Assembly (NCBI GenBank): GCA_013619155.1
Contig: JABXKT010000026.1
Coordinates: 1 to 47,575 of the forward strand
DNA: 47,575 bases
DNA from: Desulfobacteraceae bacterium
GTDB lineage: Bacteria > Desulfobacterota > Desulfobacteria > Desulfobacterales > Desulfolunaceae
Reading direction: 5' to 3'
The position numbers and the translations under genes were made by a program. The notes beneath the pieces were generated by a model, which saw only the letters and a program-made list of their open reading frames with translations, searched no databases and was not told the origin of the DNA. Within the stretch, counting starts at the first letter, position 1, and the number at the start of each line of letters is the position of its first letter. Positions 1 to 8,642 of the stretch are shown here, piece by piece.

Positions 1-326
1 TCTAAGGGGTAATCCGTGACTCGGGGTTCGTTGGTGCGTGTCCCCATGGAGACCGGCGCGCCCATGCTTTCGGCCTCCACGGTCATGCAAAAGGGGACCC
101 CATAATTTTCGAAGCCGCCCTGTTCGTAGACGCCTGCCGCCAGATCGGCCATGCGCTTCGGATCGCTGTGGGCCTCGGGCCATGGACTCTTTGTCGTATC
201 CATGACCGCTTCCACGATCATATTCATCATACCGCCGGGGCAGATACACGGGGGGCGATCCACTGGTTTGCCCTTCAGGGCGAGGGTGAGCCTCTCTTTT
301 GGCGTCATCAATGGGGACATGAGCAT
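1..326 (-). CDS. Uroporphyrinogen-decarboxylase-like (MtaA-type) methyltransferase, N-terminal part
   Basis: This minus-strand gene runs off the left edge; 108 N-terminal codons are visible. The start (MLMSPLMTPKERLTLALKGK) resembles the start of the neighbouring methyltransferase (MTPLERGAALARGEKVDR). The pattern T-P-x-E-R...A-L-x-G-x-x-V-D-R-x-P is typical of the uroporphyrinogen decarboxylase/MtaA/CmuA family, which moves methyl groups between corrinoid proteins and an acceptor. The start overlaps the end of the upstream gene by 13 to 19 bases (ATG at 326 or 320), which suggests translational coupling. The zinc-site residues lie beyond the window edge, so activity cannot be judged. It is probably a paralogue of the next gene in one operon. 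Confidence 0.82.
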   Translation of the reverse strand, partial: MLMSPLMTPKERLTLALKGKPVDRPPCICPGGMMNMIVEAVMDTTKSPWPEAHSDPKRMADLAAGVYEQGGFENYGVPFCMTVEAESMGAPVSMGTRTNEPRVTDYPL

Positions 327-1444
327 TTCTCTGATGGGGTGATTATCTCCGGCTGGGAGGGGGGCGCCGGCGTCTCTGCGATCATGCGCTCCAGTTTTTC
401 AGGCACGACGGGATAGCCGATCTCCCGTGCCGCATTCATCATGGCATCGATATGCGCTAAGGGGGTCTCCACGGGCAGGCTGCATCCGGACATGATGACG
501 TACCCCTTGGGGCTGTCCCAGGCCTGCTGCACGCATTCGGCCACGGCGCGGCGGATTTCAGATGGGGGGCCGGCATAGATAATGGCCGAGGGATCCACGT
601 GACCCAGGATCTTCACGCGATCTCCGATCTGCTCCTTGCAGTGCTTGAGATCCACGACATTGTCCACGCTGAATCCGGCAATGCCCATATCGACGATGTC
701 TTCCCAAATTTTATCTGTTTTTCCGCAGATATGCATGGTGACGGGTTTGCCATGGGCGTTGATATACGCCACGAGTCGTTTAAGGTAAGGCGCTGCGAAC
801 TCCCGGAAATGTTTGGGACTGACCACGGTGCACGAGGACATGGGCTCGGATATGGTGGGGGTGAGTCCCTGATCGATAATGGCCTGGGCGTATCGGATAC
901 AGGTCTCTAAGGAGACTTCACACGCCCTGTGTACCGCCTCGGGGTTTTTAAAGAGGAGCTTGATAAAGGTCTCGATGCCGAAGAGGAAGAAGGCGTTGGT
1001 GAAGGGGCCCACAATGCCTCCGGCGCAGCCTACTTCATCACCCAACTCGTCGATGAGGTATTTCATCGCATCGATATGGATGGGCAGGCGGCCATCTTTA
1101 TAGGGATCTGCCGGCTCCAGTTGATAGATCTGGGAGATCTCCTTGATGGCGGGTTCTGCCAGGTTTGCCGTGTTGTCATCGGGGAAACTCACCGTCGCCC
1201 CCATGGCCTCGGCCCAGGGAAAGAGGTCGGTGAAGATTCGCACGCCATCGTAACCGAAGCGTCGGTAGGCAGCGATCTGGGCGTTGGCGATGGCCTTGGC
1301 GCTGGTGTTGAACTCGGAGATCTTGCAGCCGTAGATACGGGCCACGCCGTTGGCGACGTTGGGGTTGCAGGGGAGACGGTCGACCTTCTCTCCGCGTGCC
1401 AGGGCCGCGCCTCGTTCTAAGGGGGTCATTTCATCCTTTAGCAT
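308..1444 (-). CDS. MtaA/CmuA-type corrinoid methyltransferase (uroporphyrinogen decarboxylase family)
   Basis: The protein has 378 residues, the usual size for this TIM-barrel family. A His-x-Cys pair (H238, C240 in 'TMHICGK') and a later Cys (C321 in 'MSGCSLP') match the HxC...C zinc site that MtaA/MtbA-type methylcobamide:coenzyme M methyltransferases use to activate the thiol acceptor. Related features are 'ILGHVDPS' and the N-terminal 'TPLERGAALARGEKVDR'. The ATG overlaps the stop of the upstream corrinoid-protein gene (ATGCTAA), so the two are translationally coupled. By family knowledge it would move a methyl group between the adjacent corrinoid protein and another acceptor or donor. 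The substrate cannot be read from sequence. A true heme-pathway HemE is unlikely because of the zinc site and the context. Confidence 0.88.
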   Translation of the reverse strand: MLKDEMTPLERGAALARGEKVDRLPCNPNVANGVARIYGCKISEFNTSAKAIANAQIAAYRRFGYDGVRIFTDLFPWAEAMGATVSFPDDNTANLAEPAIKEISQIYQLEPADPYKDGRLPIHIDAMKYLIDELGDEVGCAGGIVGPFTNAFFLFGIETFIKLLFKNPEAVHRACEVSLETCIRYAQAIIDQGLTPTISEPMSSCTVVSPKHFREFAAPYLKRLVAYINAHGKPVTMHICGKTDKIWEDIVDMGIAGFSVDNVVDLKHCKEQIGDRVKILGHVDPSAIIYAGPPSEIRRAVAECVQQAWDSPKGYVIMSGCSLPVETPLAHIDAMMNAAREIGYPVVPEKLERMIAETPAPPSQPEIITPSEKCSCPH

Positions 1445-2091
1445 GGGACAACCTCCCCGACCAGGCTCTTGGCCATCTCTACGGCTCGGGATGCATTTCT
1501 GGAGTAGTGGGCCCCTATTTTTCGAGCAAAGCCCGAGGAGATGGGGCCACCGCCCACCATCACCTGAATCTGGGTCTGACCTTTCTCGGCAAGGATCTGA
1601 ACCACACGCTCCATATTCTCCATGGTGGTGGTCATGAGGGTGGAGAGGCCGATAATTTCGGCACCGATCTCTAAGGCTTTTGCGACAAAGTCTTCCGGAG
1701 GCACGTCCCGTCCCAGATCCACCACCTCAAATCCGGCCGTCTCAAGCATGATCTTTACCAGGTTTTTGCCGATGTCGTGGGTATCTCCCTCCACCACGCC
1801 CATCACCACCTTGTGCTTGTCTTTACTCGCATCGGCCTTTAAATGGGGGGTTAAAATATCCATGCCCGCGTACATGGCATCGGAACACATGAGGAGCTCG
1901 GGGATATAGTACTCCTCCTCCTCGTAGAGCTGACCCGCCCTCTCCATACCCGCTGCCAGCCCTTTGTCGATGCCCTCGTAGGCATCGAAATGCCCGTCGA
2001 TATAGCGCTGTGCCGTCTCTACGGCCATCTCCTCGTCCATGTCGACCACGTGGTTCGACAGCTCTTTTAACAGACTCTCTTGTGACTCCAT
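1438..2091 (-). CDS. Corrinoid (B12-binding) methyltransferase protein, MtaC/MtbC-like
   Basis: The protein has 217 residues with the two-domain layout of methanogen and acetogen corrinoid proteins. A helical cap domain (about 1-90) is followed by a Rossmann B12-binding domain. The cobalamin signature 'GDTHDIGKN' places the lower-axial His at H105 (D103-x-H-x-x-G108), and 'VGGGP' near 179-183 is the usual glycine-rich loop. I chose the ATG at 2091 because 'AGGGAAGAG' lies just upstream; an open frame continues further upstream but runs into repeat DNA. It is the methyl-carrying shuttle for the two downstream methyltransferases. No MtaB- or MttB-type substrate-specific methyltransferase is visible, so one may lie left of the window. 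Confidence 0.92.
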   Translation of the reverse strand: MESQESLLKELSNHVVDMDEEMAVETAQRYIDGHFDAYEGIDKGLAAGMERAGQLYEEEEYYIPELLMCSDAMYAGMDILTPHLKADASKDKHKVVMGVVEGDTHDIGKNLVKIMLETAGFEVVDLGRDVPPEDFVAKALEIGAEIIGLSTLMTTTMENMERVVQILAEKGQTQIQVMVGGGPISSGFARKIGAHYSRNASRAVEMAKSLVGEVVPC

Positions 2092-2155
2092 CACGTCTCT
2101 TCCCTTTATCAATGTAAATAAAATCTTTCGTCGGGTCTTCGGATAAAAAAAATGG

Positions 2156-2237
2156 GCCTCCGGCGGCGAGGTGAGCCACCTCGAAAGCGAGTGACCGCTG
2201 CGCTTTACCCCTCGTGCCTCGGGGTAAATCACAGCGG
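2156..2237. repeat. Dispersed repeat family B, copy 1
   Basis: It begins GCCTCCGGCGGC, contains the small hairpin CGAGGTGAGCCACCTCG, and ends in a long hairpin (2195-2237) with outer arms CCGCTG and CAGCGG. Related copies lie at 6717-6801 and 33505-33596. It sits just upstream of the corrinoid-protein gene. Together with the family A copy at 2304-2434 it fills the gap between the ABC permease and the corrinoid gene. Confidence 0.75.
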
Positions 2238-2303
2238 TATTTTTATTGAATTCAGATATTTGTTTTTATCAGCGATCTTAAGGCGTTTTTTCGATTGAAT
2301 CGA

Positions 2304-2434
2304 TAGCCCCCAGGGACCGCCCCCTGGACCCCAAGTGAGTGAGCATGACGGGCCAAAGGCCCGCCATGCTCACGATAAAATCTTATTTGGCAACCTTTTG
2401 TAAAAGGTTGGCCCCCGGCAGGGCCGCCGGAGGC
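2304..2434. repeat. Dispersed repeat family A, copy 1 (left end degenerate)
   Basis: The element contains the block 'CCCCTGGACCCCAAGTGAGT', a central hairpin at 2339-2373 (arms of 16 bases around AAA, with one mismatch), an 'AACCTTTTG..CAAAAGGTTGG'-type stem, and the right terminal repeat GGCCGCCGGAGGC at 2422-2434. The left terminal repeat is degenerate. It lies directly after the end of the ABC permease gene, where it could act as a transcript-end structure. Confidence 0.8.
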
Positions 2435-2444
2435 TGGTTTTTAT

Positions 2445-3425
2445 CTAACTCTTCCAGCTCAAGAGGCGTCGTTCGATGCATTCGAAGCATCCGGTGATGG
2501 CTGTGACCACGCATCCGATGAAGAGAATACCCGCCACGACCCGGGGGTAATCGGCAAAATCGGAGAAGTATTTGACGTACCACCCCAGTCCCGATGAGGC
2601 GCCGATCATCTCGGCGGCTGTTAGGAGGATGAATGAGAAGACCAGCCCGAGGGTGGCTCCGCTGATGATGGCGGGCATGATGCCGGGGAGGATGATCTCA
2701 AAGAGCATGGTTCGTTCCGGCACATTGAGTACCCGGGCCGAGTCGATGAGGCGCTGGTCCACATTGAAGGTGGCGTTTAGGGTGCCGATAAATATGGGCC
2801 AGAAGGCTCCGATAAATATGATGAAAATGGAGGCGCATTTGAACGTGGGCAAGATGACGATGGCGTAGGGAATATAGACAATGGGGGGGATGGGTCCCAG
2901 CACCTTGGTCAAGGGGTTGACGGCGGCGAAGAGGCGTTTGCGCCATCCGATGACGAGGGCCAGGGGGATGGCCGTGACGAGGGCGAGGAGGTATCCGGCG
3001 CCGAGGAGTCCCAAAGAGCTTACCAGGCAGTGGGCAAAGACGGGGAGCTCCGCTATAAAGACGGCCACCACCTTACCCGGCACGGGAAAGAGCAGATGCT
3101 GGAGGAGATCGAAGTGGCTCGTCATGAGTTCCCAGGCCATGATGCCTAAGAAGAGGACGGCCGAGATATCTCCGGCGGATCTTTTTTTGACGGGATTTTT
3201 GTGCAGGGTGCGGTAGAGCTGGTGGATGAGTTCGATGAGTACGAGAAGAGCCATGAGGTAGCCCCGGAACTCAAAGGCGGTGGTCCGTTGACCCGGTAGG
3301 GAGGCCAGGACCATGGCTGAGATAAAGAGGATATCGGCCAGGCGAATCTGGGGCCGGAGGGCTATTTTACGGAACCATTTTTGGGGGGTATCGGGGGCCT
3401 TGGCGGCCCGGCATAGAGTATTCAT
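2445..3425 (-). CDS. ABC transporter permease (SsuC/TauC/NrtB-like)
   Basis: The protein has 326 residues with several hydrophobic segments. The binding-protein-dependent transport motif region lies in 'RLIDSARVLNVPERTMLFEIILPGIMP' (EAA-loop type, contacting the ATPase). The C-terminal part fits the SsuC/TauC/NrtB branch (sulfonate, taurine, nitrate-type uptake). The N-terminus is about 60 residues longer than in typical SsuC and adds membrane segments. 'AGGAGACG' precedes the ATG. It lies 12 bases after the ATPase gene and forms an importer with it and the lipoprotein at 4546-5607. The methyltransferase genes downstream suggest a methylated or methoxylated substrate, which is inference. Confidence 0.88.
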   Translation of the reverse strand: MNTLCRAAKAPDTPQKWFRKIALRPQIRLADILFISAMVLASLPGQRTTAFEFRGYLMALLVLIELIHQLYRTLHKNPVKKRSAGDISAVLFLGIMAWELMTSHFDLLQHLLFPVPGKVVAVFIAELPVFAHCLVSSLGLLGAGYLLALVTAIPLALVIGWRKRLFAAVNPLTKVLGPIPPIVYIPYAIVILPTFKCASIFIIFIGAFWPIFIGTLNATFNVDQRLIDSARVLNVPERTMLFEIILPGIMPAIISGATLGLVFSFILLTAAEMIGASSGLGWYVKYFSDFADYPRVVAGILFIGCVVTAITGCFECIERRLLSWKS

Positions 3426-3437
3426 GGGACTCGTCTC

Positions 3438-4229
3438 CTAAACGGCCACCTCTTCGATGAGATCATCGAAGAGTGAGTTGATCAGCATATGACGCATCGC
3501 CGCATATTCGGGGGTTTTAATGAGGGTGGCTCGATTGCGGGGGCGTTTAAAATGGACCGGTATGATCTCTTTAATTCCCTTGGTGCAGGCCGACATGATG
3601 ACGATTCTGTCCGATAAGAGGATGGCTTCATCCACATCATGGGTAATGAACACCACGGTCTTTTTCTGGGCGCCGCTGTTCCATAAATTGAGGAGTAACT
3701 CCTGGAGCCCCATTTTGTTTTTGGCATCCACGGCACTGAAGGGCTCGTCCATGAGAAGGATCTCCGAGTCCATGGCAAAGGCGCGGGCGATGGCGACCCG
3801 TTGCTGCATGCCTCCAGATAACTGGTTGGGATACTTGTCGCCCACATCGTGTAATCCCACCAGGGATAGGTAGTGGTCCGTAATCTCGGCCAGCTCTTTG
3901 TGGGATTTGCGTTTTTTCAACTGGCGGAGGCCAAAGATGATATTTTTGCGGGCGCTCATCCATGGAAAGAGGGAGTAGTGCTGAAAGACGACCCCGCGTT
4001 CGCTGCCGGTGCCACGGATCGCCTCGCCGTCGATGCGGATGCTCCCGTCTGAAGGGGTGTTGAGTCCGGCCAGGAGGCTTAAGATGGTGCTCTTACCGCA
4101 GCCGCTGGGGCCGATAATGGTGACAAACTCTCCCGCCTTAACGGAGAGAGTGACCTCGCGGATGACCGGGATCATGACTTTTTGCTGTGCGTAGGCGAAG
4201 GAGATATTGTCCAGCCGGATCTTTTCCAT
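3438..4229 (-). CDS. ABC transporter ATP-binding protein (SsuB/TauB/NrtD-like)
   Basis: The protein has 263 residues and all ABC ATPase motifs: Walker A 'GPSGCGKST', Q-loop 'VVFQHYSLFPW', signature 'LSGGMQQR', Walker B 'ILLMDEPFSAVD', and H-loop 'VFITHDVDEA'. The order and wording match the nitrate/sulfonate/taurine importer ATPases. It drives the permease encoded directly downstream. The gap to the upstream binding-protein gene (4230-4545) is occupied by repeat DNA, so the two parts may be co-transcribed through a structured spacer. Confidence 0.93.
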   Translation of the reverse strand: MEKIRLDNISFAYAQQKVMIPVIREVTLSVKAGEFVTIIGPSGCGKSTILSLLAGLNTPSDGSIRIDGEAIRGTGSERGVVFQHYSLFPWMSARKNIIFGLRQLKKRKSHKELAEITDHYLSLVGLHDVGDKYPNQLSGGMQQRVAIARAFAMDSEILLMDEPFSAVDAKNKMGLQELLLNLWNSGAQKKTVVFITHDVDEAILLSDRIVIMSACTKGIKEIIPVHFKRPRNRATLIKTPEYAAMRHMLINSLFDDLIEEVAV

Positions 4230-4351
4230 ATATTTTTTGATTTTCCCTTATTCCAGTCATCATTATAATGATGCGTTTATGTGCCTTTTTTTGATAACCG
4301 TTACAGCTTGTCGTAAAAAAGTCGTCTATGGCCAAAGTGACCAGAAAAAGG

Positions 4352-4467
4352 GCCTCGGTTGTCCAGGGAATAAATCCCCTGGACCCCCGTTACAGTAAAA
4401 GTTTGTTTGGCAAGCCCGACCTTTTAAATCAGGCAAAAGGTTGGCTCCCGGCAGGGCCGCCGGAGGC
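4352..4467. repeat. Dispersed repeat family A, copy 2 (central hairpin lost)
   Basis: This copy has the 'CCAGGGAATAAATCCCCTGG' stem and the right end GGCCGCCGGAGGC, but only 'CGTTACAGTAAAAG' remains where the variable hairpin should be. A second fragment, 'TCGGTTGTCCAGGGGCGG', follows at about 4488-4505. A short palindrome CATCATTATAATGATG lies at about 4259-4274, in a motif also found at 24875 and 45620. The whole 316-base gap 4230-4545 therefore holds repeats and no gene. Confidence 0.72.
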
Positions 4468-4545
4468 TATACTTTAGCCGCACGGCCTCGGTTGTCCAGG
4501 GGCGGGTGGCCCCCCTGGACGGCGCCCCTTTAAAAAGCGGCGGGC

Positions 4546-5607
4546 CTAGTTGTTGGCGGCAAACTCTACGGTGAGTTTTTTGTAGCTCTCATTGTCCGGA
4601 TTCTCTCGGAGGAGTCGGGCCAGGGCCGCCTCGTAGACGGCAGTATCGATGTGATCCTCGATATCGATATCCGACTGGATGAAGCCGGTCTCTTGCATGA
4701 TATTCCAGTACCGGTGGGTGGATTTTTTCAAAGGGTCTGGGCTGCAGATCATGGTGGCATCATCGGCATAGGTCTCTTTTCGTAAGTATTTCTTATCGAC
4801 CTTGACATATTTTTCGGTGATGTCGATGGTCTCCTCATGCTGGGTCTGGTAAAAATCGTAGGCTTTGATGAGGGCGGCCATGAAGTGACCCCAGAGCTCG
4901 GGGTTCTTCTTCAGCTCAGATCCCAGGATGGCCTGGCGGCAGCAGACGTTGTTGTCGAAGAGGTCGGTGATGTGCATGGCGATTTTTACCCCATGATCCT
5001 CGGCCATGGCCACATAGGGGGACCAGATCAGTGCCGCATCCACACGCCCCTTCTTAAGGGCCTCCATGGTGGAGGCCGGAGATTCCATCTCGATGATCTG
5101 GGCCTCTCCCTTTCGCCAGTCGATGCCCGCATCGATAAGGGCCCCCCGGAAAATGACATCGGCGGTGGAGAGGCGGACGCTGGCAATCTTTTTACCGGCG
5201 TAGTTTTTGATATCTTTCAGCTCTTCATAGCGAGCGGGGTTGCAGACGAGGGCGCAGGCTCCGGAGTTCTGGCCGCCAATGACGACGATATCCGCTCCCT
5301 TGGCGGTAAAGGCTAAGGGGGCAGAGACCCCGAAGCTTCCCACATCGAGTTTGCCGGAGATGGTGGCGTTTAACCCTTCGGCAGAGTTTGTAAACTGAAA
5401 GAGTGTGGCATCGATGCCCTCCTCCTCGAAGAAGCCCTTCTCTTTGGCCACAAAGTAGAGGAGGTGCTCGGGTGAGGCCAGGTAGCCGATATTCATTTTC
5501 GTGTTTTGAGCCGAGCCGTCGCTGGGCTTTGACGGGGTGCTGCACCCAGTGAATATGATGCTCCCCATGAGGGAGAGTAAGGCGAAGGAAATAAATAGTC
5601 TCTTCAT
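4546..5607 (-). CDS. ABC transporter substrate-binding lipoprotein (SsuA/NMT1-like)
   Basis: The protein has 353 residues from the chosen ATG. The N-terminus 'MKRLFISFALLSLMGSIIFTGC' is a lipoprotein signal peptide with lipobox FTGC, so the mature protein is anchored at the outer face of the inner membrane. The body ('NIGYLASPEHLLYFVAKEKGFFEEEGIDATLFQFTNSAEGLNA') is typical of the SsuA/NrtA/NMT1 family of periplasmic binding proteins. I started at 5607 because the longer frame adds 18 residues without signal character. Shine-Dalgarno support is weak (AGGGA). It presumably delivers substrate to the permease and ATPase downstream; the ligand cannot be told. Confidence 0.88.
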   Translation of the reverse strand: MKRLFISFALLSLMGSIIFTGCSTPSKPSDGSAQNTKMNIGYLASPEHLLYFVAKEKGFFEEEGIDATLFQFTNSAEGLNATISGKLDVGSFGVSAPLAFTAKGADIVVIGGQNSGACALVCNPARYEELKDIKNYAGKKIASVRLSTADVIFRGALIDAGIDWRKGEAQIIEMESPASTMEALKKGRVDAALIWSPYVAMAEDHGVKIAMHITDLFDNNVCCRQAILGSELKKNPELWGHFMAALIKAYDFYQTQHEETIDITEKYVKVDKKYLRKETYADDATMICSPDPLKKSTHRYWNIMQETGFIQSDIDIEDHIDTAVYEAALARLLRENPDNESYKKLTVEFAANN

Positions 5608-6041
5608 TATAAGTATTTTAATCCCTGAAATGGTTGGTGATCCTGGTGTGTGGCGGTACACCTCGGAAAAGTGTCAGTAAAATTTGTCTCTTCATATCCG
5701 GCTGATCGCGAATATTCCAATACTATATATTGATGCTATCTTTATTGATTATAGATAATGTCGATATTGTTGACGATGCGATATATCATTGAGGCGGGGA
5801 TGATGAAGCGATCTCCTGGCGGCTGCCCAGGGCTCTTCTATGCTTAAAATAGTCATGGATATATGCCCCCTTTTTCGGCATATTCCACCGTGGGTGTATG
5901 ACGGTACGTCTGACCCGGCGTCTTCCGTGATTGATAGCCGTCGGTGAGAGACACATACCCCGGGGGATACGGGTTTTTGCCACGATGGTTTCTTGGCCGG
6001 GGAAGCGATAAAAAATAATAGTAATATAGGAGATTTTTACC
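5608..6041. other. Gene-less divergent promoter region
   Basis: This 434-base gap separates the minus-strand transporter operon from the plus-strand YwbE gene. The part around 5700-5790 is AT-rich (TATATATTGATG, TTGATTATAGATAATG) and likely holds the transporter promoter, but I cannot fix -35 and -10 boxes with confidence. No coding region, tRNA or dispersed repeat was recognised. No cobalamin riboswitch is visible despite the B12-dependent genes. Confidence 0.4.
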
Positions 6042-6239
6042 ATGAATGAGGGCACAAAACGGGCGGATATCAAAAGGGGACTTACCGTCTCCATCGTCTT
6101 GAAACAGGACCAGAGAAGCGGAACGCTCACCGAAGGGGTCGTCCGCGATCTTCTCACAAAATCGGCCACCCACCCCCACGGGATCAAGGTCCGGCTGGAG
6201 AGCGGTCTCGTGGGTCGGGTGAAGCGCATTCATCGCTAA
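6042..6239 (+). CDS. YwbE-family small protein
   Basis: The protein has 65 residues: 'KRADIKRGLTVSIVLKQDQ', then 'RSGTLTEGVVRDLLTKSATH', then 'PHGIKVRLESGLVGRVKRIH'. This is the full-length YwbE (DUF2196) pattern: R-G-x-x-V-x-I-V-L-K-x-D-Q, followed by H-P-x-G-I-K-V-R-L-x-x-G-x-V-G-R-V. The family is a small, widely distributed basic protein of unknown function. 'GGAG' lies about 9 bases before the ATG. It is monocistronic as far as can be seen. A truncated relative lies at 8643-8777. Confidence 0.9.
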   Translation: MNEGTKRADIKRGLTVSIVLKQDQRSGTLTEGVVRDLLTKSATHPHGIKVRLESGLVGRVKRIHR

Positions 6240-6716
6240 AGACGATGAGAAAATCCCGGCTATGGCGGTGGGCGAGATTTGATGTTTTTTAGATGATTTA
6301 TCATCGGTCTTGATTGCGGGGCGGTATTTTGTAACACTGGGCGGAACGGGCTCCGGGGTGCCGCCCAAGAAAAGGAGCGCTTAGGCGGTTCTTTTAGATA
6401 AAAAAAGCCGTATCGGGCCAGAGCAGGCGGGGGGGGCACTTGACTCCTTAATCTTGACTTCTTGTGCGGCAACCCTTGCGGATCCCCCTTACACAGGTCT
6501 GTTTAAGGGGGACAATTGTGAGTCAGTATCCCTTCTTTTTTTACCCCTTCCTAAGATAATGGTTTTTTTTCGTGCCAGAGAGTGCCGACTCCAATGGGGC
6601 TTTTGCCTTTTTTAAACAAGCCGCCCTGGCCATACCGGGCCCTTTTAGGGCCTGGGCAAAAACAGAACAGACAAAAAGCGATGCCTTCTATGGTTAAAAT
6701 GGGCGTGAAAAGCAGA

Positions 6717-6801
6717 GCCTCCGGCGGCAAGCTGTGCCACCTTAGAAAGCAGACCAGCGAATGCACTCTGCCCCTCGTGCCTCGGGTCAGATTACATTCG
6801 C
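6717..6801. repeat. Dispersed repeat family B, copy 2
   Basis: It starts GCCTCCGGCGGCAAG and ends in a hairpin at 6757-6801 with outer arms GCGAATG and CATTCGC around a conserved core (CCCCTCGTGCCTCGGG). The outer arms differ from copy 1 (CCGCTG/CAGCGG) yet still pair. Confidence 0.7.
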
Positions 6802-6840
6802 CTTTGATTTTTCAGTTAAATCGAAGTGATTTAACGAAAT

Positions 6841-6905
6841 CTGTTTGGCAAGCCCGACCTTTCAGATCAGGCAAAAGCTTGGCTCCCGACAGGGCCAAGC
6901 GAGGC
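6841..6905. repeat. Family A repeat, right-hand fragment
   Basis: The sequence 'CTGTTTGGCAAGCCCGACCT', then 'GGCAAAAGCTTGGCTCCCG' and 'CAGGGCCAAGCGAGGC' matches the right half of family A elements. The central hairpin and the left end are absent. Confidence 0.65.
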
Positions 6906-7158
6906 TAAACTCTCACCGCATTGTCTCCGGCGCTCTTTTCCTCAAAAAGCGCCGCAAAAACTTTTCGATGACAGGAACACCTGCCTGTCAGATTTTTTTT
7001 GTAGCGAATGTGAAGGACCTTTGGCCGCCGAAGGTATTGGCAGCCGTGGGGTCCCGGGGATCCCCCCTTTTCATCCCCTCGCCGGACATGGGGTCCGGCC
7101 ATGCATCGCTTCTGAGGGGAGAATCCATATATGCCACTTCTTTTTTAAGGAGATTATC

Positions 7159-8631
7159 ATGGTCACCACAAGGGAAACCGTCACCCCGCCTCAGATCCGG
7201 CAAACAGAGTGTTTCATCGGTGGACAGTGGGTCGCCTCGGTTAGCGGTAAGGTGTTTGACACCATCAACCCGGCCACTGAAGCGGTCATTTGTCAGGTAG
7301 CCGAAGGGGACGCGGCCGATATCGATGTGGCCGTCGCTGCGGCCCGTCAGGCCATCGATAAGGGGCCTTGGGGGACCATGGACGCCCGGGACCGGGGCGC
7401 ACTGATCTACGCATTGGCCGATTTGATCGAGGCCGACGTGGACGAGCTGGCCGCCCTGGAGGCCCTGGATAACGGTAAGCCGGTCACCGAAGCGCGAACC
7501 ATCGACCTGCCTCTGGTGATCGACTGTTTGCGGTACTATGCCGGATGGGCGGACAAGATTCATGGCAAGACGATCCCCATTCGCGGCCCCCATTTCGTCT
7601 ACACGCGTCGCGAGCCGGTGGGTGTTGCCGGACAGATCATTCCCTGGAATTTCCCCATGCTGATGACGGCGTGGAAGTGGGGACCGGCCCTGGCGGCGGG
7701 GTGCACCGTGGTTATGAAGCCGGCGGAACAGACGCCTCTCTCCTGCCTTCGTATGGCCCGCCTGGCGCAGAAGGCCGGTTTTCCCGACGGCGTGATCAAC
7801 GTCGTACCGGGTTATGGGGCCACAGCCGGGGCGGCCATCGTTAGGCATCCGGGCGTCGATAAGATCGCCTTCACGGGCGAGCACACGACCGCCAAGCTGA
7901 TCATGCGTGAGGCGGCAGAGACCATGAAGCGGCTCACCTTCGAACTCGGTGGCAAGAGTCCCAATATCGTGTGTGCCGATGCCAACCTGGATGCGGCCGT
8001 GGAGGGCGCTCACCTCGGACTGTTTTTCAACCAGGGGCAGTGTTGCTGCGCTGGCAGCCGTATCTTCGTTGAGGCGCCGATATACGAGGCCTTCGTCGAG
8101 AAAATCGTCGCCAGAACCAAGGGCCGTAAGCTGGGCGATCCCATGGCGATATCCACGGAGCAGGGGCCGCAAGTGGACCGGGCCCAGTTCGACAAGATTA
8201 TGCGCTATATCGATCTTGGCAACCAACAGGGGGCCCGTTGCCTGACGGGGGGCCAGCGATTCGGCGACAGAGGCTATTTTATCGAGCCGACGGTATTTAC
8301 CGGAGTCACCGACGATATGGCCATCGCCACCGATGAGATCTTTGGGCCAGTCATGACCATCCTGAAGTTCGATGGCGTCGATGAGATCGTGGCCCGGGCG
8401 AACCAGACATGTTACGGCCTGGCCGCCGCGGTCTGGACCCAGGATATCGCCAAGGCACACCATATCGCGGCGCGTGTCCGGGCGGGAACAGTCTGGATCA
8501 ACTGTTACGATGTTCTCGATGCCGCGGCTCCCTTTGGCGGATTCAAGATGTCCGGTATCGGTCGTGAACTGGGCGAGGCGGCCTTGAATAACTACCTGGA
8601 AGACAAGACGGTAACGGTGTCCCTGAGATGA
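7159..8631 (+). CDS. NAD(P)-dependent aldehyde dehydrogenase (ALDH superfamily)
   Basis: The protein has 490 residues, the standard ALDH length. It shows the oxyanion Asn in 'PWNFP' (N164), the cofactor-binding Lys in 'VMKPAE' (K187), the general base in 'FELGGKSPN' (E262), and the nucleophile within '[12 protein letters not shown]' (middle Cys, C296). The three-Cys motif is like ALDH1/ALDH2-type enzymes. An oddity is 'FTGEHTTAK' (238-246) where most ALDHs have FTGSTxxG in the NAD-binding turn. The ATG at 7159 follows AAGGAG with normal spacing. It oxidises an aldehyde to the acid in the cytoplasm; the substrate is not evident. It stands alone, flanked by a full and a partial ywbE. Confidence 0.93.
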   Translation: MVTTRETVTPPQIRQTECFIGGQWVASVSGKVFDTINPATEAVICQVAEGDAADIDVAVAAARQAIDKGPWGTMDARDRGALIYALADLIEADVDELAALEALDNGKPVTEARTIDLPLVIDCLRYYAGWADKIHGKTIPIRGPHFVYTRREPVGVAGQIIPWNFPMLMTAWKWGPALAAGCTVVMKPAEQTPLSCLRMARLAQKAGFPDGVINVVPGYGATAGAAIVRHPGVDKIAFTGEHTTAKLIMREAAETMKRLTFELGGKSPNIVCADANLDAAVEGAHLGLFFNQGQCCCAGSRIFVEAPIYEAFVEKIVARTKGRKLGDPMAISTEQGPQVDRAQFDKIMRYIDLGNQQGARCLTGGQRFGDRGYFIEPTVFTGVTDDMAIATDEIFGPVMTILKFDGVDEIVARANQTCYGLAAAVWTQDIAKAHHIAARVRAGTVWINCYDVLDAAAPFGGFKMSGIGRELGEAALNNYLEDKTVTVSLR

Positions 8632-8642
8632 GAAGGGGGGCT

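Larger units (their letters stand above)
6240..7158. other. 919-base non-coding stretch with repeat fragments
   Basis: No convincing gene is present. Short open frames here have no ribosome binding site and no family character. Recognisable contents are a 'GCCTTCTATGGTTAAAATGG' motif near 6692 that often flanks family A repeats, a family B copy at 6717-6801, and the right part of a family A element at 6841-6905. The last part leads into the aldehyde dehydrogenase Shine-Dalgarno sequence (AAGGAG near 7147). Confidence 0.55.

Noticed and set aside
2092..2232. 47-codon N-terminal extension of the corrinoid protein
   Set aside because: It runs through a family B repeat, while a good ribosome binding site sits before the ATG at 2091.
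5608..6041. Cobalamin riboswitch before the transporter and corrinoid operon
   Set aside because: No B12-box-like core or matching stem arrangement was found on the minus strand.
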